From Paenibacillus silviterrae (GTDB taxonomy: Bacteria > Bacillota > Bacilli > Paenibacillales > NBRC-103111): a stretch of 64,000 bases of DNA. A program made the position numbers and the translations under genes. Below are positions 62,859-64,000 of this stretch, one piece after another; within the stretch, counting starts at the first letter, position 1, and every line of letters starts with the position of its first letter. Location of the stretch: assembly GCF_030167925.1 (NCBI RefSeq), contig NZ_JASKUT010000002.1, positions 1,178,001 through 1,242,000 on the forward strand, in the 5' to 3' direction. Under the pieces are notes generated by a model. It had not been told where the DNA came from, made no database searches, and worked only from the letters and a program-made list of their open reading frames with translations.

Positions 62859-64000
62859 ATGCTATACCCTATCGTTACCGAAACAAGAGGAATTCTCGAT
62901 TTAAACGGAATTTGGTCATTTAAACTGGACACCGGCAATGGCTTTGAAGAAAAGTGGCACGAAAATAAGCTCACCCATGCCATTTCAATGGCTGTTCCAG
63001 CATCCTATAATGATGTCGGTGTAAGTGCAGATATCCGCAATCACGTCGGGTGGGTGTGGTACGAAAGGGAATTCACGGTGCCGGCTATGCTGTCCTCCGA
63101 GCGGCTGGTATTACGTTTGGGCGCTGTCACCCATACGGCTAAGGTTTATATCAACGGAGCTTTGGTCGCGGAGCATAAAGGCGGCTTCACTCCCTTCGAA
63201 GCGGAGATTCAAAGTGTGGTAATACCGGGCAAAAACCGCATAACCGTAGCCGTTAACAATATCGTTGATGAAACGACGCTTCCGGTTGGCAACTACAACG
63301 AGGTCGAGATCGAAGGCATGGGGAAGGTCGCGCGCAACAGCCCTAACTTCGACTTTTTTAACTACGCCGGTATCCACAGACCTGTCAAGCTATATACGAC
63401 ACCAGACGTCTATATCAAAGATATTACGGTAGTTACGGATTGGCAGGATACTATGGGGATTGTCGATTATGAAATCTTCGTGGAAGGGCAAGCTGACGTA
63501 AAGACGAGCGTCATCGACGAATCCGGCGGAGTCGTAGCGCAGGTCGAGGGCCACAGGGGGCAGTACCGGATCCCGTCGGCCATACTTTGGGAGCCGCTTA
63601 ATGCCTACCTCTATACGCTCCGGGTTGAGCTACATCAGGATGGAAGTCCGATTGACGTCTACGAGCAGCCCTTTGGCATCCGGACGGTGGAAGTGAAGAA
63701 CGGCCAGTTCCTGATCAACCGTAAGCCTTTTTATTTCAAAGGCTTTGGCAAGCATGAGGATTCCCCGATCCATGGCCGCGGCTTCGACGAAGCGGTGAAT
63801 GTGACGGACTTCCGATTAATGAAATGGATGGGCGCCAATTCGTTCCGCACCGCCCATTACCCATATTCCGAGGAGTTGATGAGGCTCGCGGATCGGGAAG
63901 GTATCGTTGTCATTGACGAAGTGCCTGCCGTCGGGGTTCATTTGAATTTTGCCGCAACCATGTTCGGGCAACCCGTTAGACGGAATACCTGGGAGCATAT
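62859..64000 (+). CDS. uidA: Beta-glucuronidase, GH2 (partial, runs off window)
   Basis: The frame is open from ATG 62859 (GGGAGA 8 bases upstream) to the window end, 380 codons. It follows E. coli UidA closely: [140 protein letters not shown] (in part) and [12 protein letters not shown]. The two catalytic Glu lie beyond the end. Cytoplasmic; it would release glucuronate from the oligomers made by the lyase and GH88. Divergent from the AraC gene, with a direct repeat between. Confidence 0.93.
   Translation, partial: MLYPIVTETRGILDLNGIWSFKLDTGNGFEEKWHENKLTHAISMAVPASYNDVGVSADIRNHVGWVWYEREFTVPAMLSSERLVLRLGAVTHTAKVYINGALVAEHKGGFTPFEAEIQSVVIPGKNRITVAVNNIVDETTLPVGNYNEVEIEGMGKVARNSPNFDFFNYAGIHRPVKLYTTPDVYIKDITVVTDWQDTMGIVDYEIFVEGQADVKTSVIDESGGVVAQVEGHRGQYRIPSAILWEPLNAYLYTLRVELHQDGSPIDVYEQPFGIRTVEVKNGQFLINRKPFYFKGFGKHEDSPIHGRGFDEAVNVTDFRLMKWMGANSFRTAHYPYSEELMRLADREGIVVIDEVPAVGVHLNFAATMFGQPVRRNTWEH

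Overview
The window looks like a chromosomal stretch from a Paenibacillus-like, spore-forming Firmicute. Evidence: strong GGAGG ribosome binding sites with some TTG/GTG starts, lipoprotein solute-binding proteins paired with LplB/LplC-type permeases, YesM/YesN two-component systems, large membrane-anchored AraC regulators, an SLH-like module and a DUF3231 protein. No rRNA, tRNA, CRISPR array, transposase or prophage gene was recognised. Most of the DNA is devoted to taking up and dismantling plant cell-wall or uronic-acid polysaccharides.

Layout. 1-1706: the 5' part of a secreted FN3/TolB-like protein behind a promoter with two GATAC-N5-GTATC palindromes. 1.9-7.6 kb: a small uronic-glycan locus (orphan solute-binding lipoprotein, an unrecognised possible lyase, AraC regulator, GH88 hydrolase). 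7.8-8.2 kb: a type I toxin-antitoxin candidate. 8.3-10.2 kb: a rhamnogalacturonan lyase (PL11) gene cut by an in-frame amber codon. 10.5-12.7 kb: a DUF59 / heme-copper-oxidase-I-like / DUF2249 / DUF2249 operon behind a perfect Fnr-type palindrome. 12.9-14.3 kb: DUF2325 and an UlaG-like metallo-hydrolase.

14.5-32.4 kb is one long minus-strand arabinose-glycan system: AraC regulator, YesM, YesN, solute-binding protein, two permeases, GH51, GH43, GH2 and a very large GH43-CBM6 protein that is broken by a frameshift. The genes run in an order that suggests sensing, import and then stepwise hydrolysis. A sulfatase (32.6 kb) is divergent from this block. 34.2 kb holds a pentapeptide-repeat protein. 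35.0-40.3 kb is a compact acid-sugar module: a PrpR-like regulator with a degenerate AAA+ domain, KdgT-like permease, DUF1537 kinase and PdxA2-like dehydrogenase, enough for a threonate-to-DHAP route.

40.4-43.7 kb carries small or spore-type genes and a two-subunit GMC/gluconate-dehydrogenase-like oxidoreductase. 43.9-46.8 kb encodes a pectinesterase translationally coupled to a frameshifted rhamnogalacturonan acetylesterase with an SLH-like tail. 46.9-50.3 kb contains poorly characterised genes and a 112-113 bp tandem repeat whose copies show compensatory changes in a hairpin.

50.4-64 kb is a second glycan locus: GH88, solute-binding protein, two permeases, AraC sensor-regulator, a cytoplasmic heparinase II/III-like lyase, another AraC regulator and, divergently, a GH2 beta-glucuronidase that runs off the window. 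Lyase plus GH88 plus beta-glucuronidase point to a glucuronate-containing polymer. Three large carbohydrate-active genes carry single-base lesions (one nonsense, two homopolymer indels), which means either real gene decay or consensus sequencing errors.
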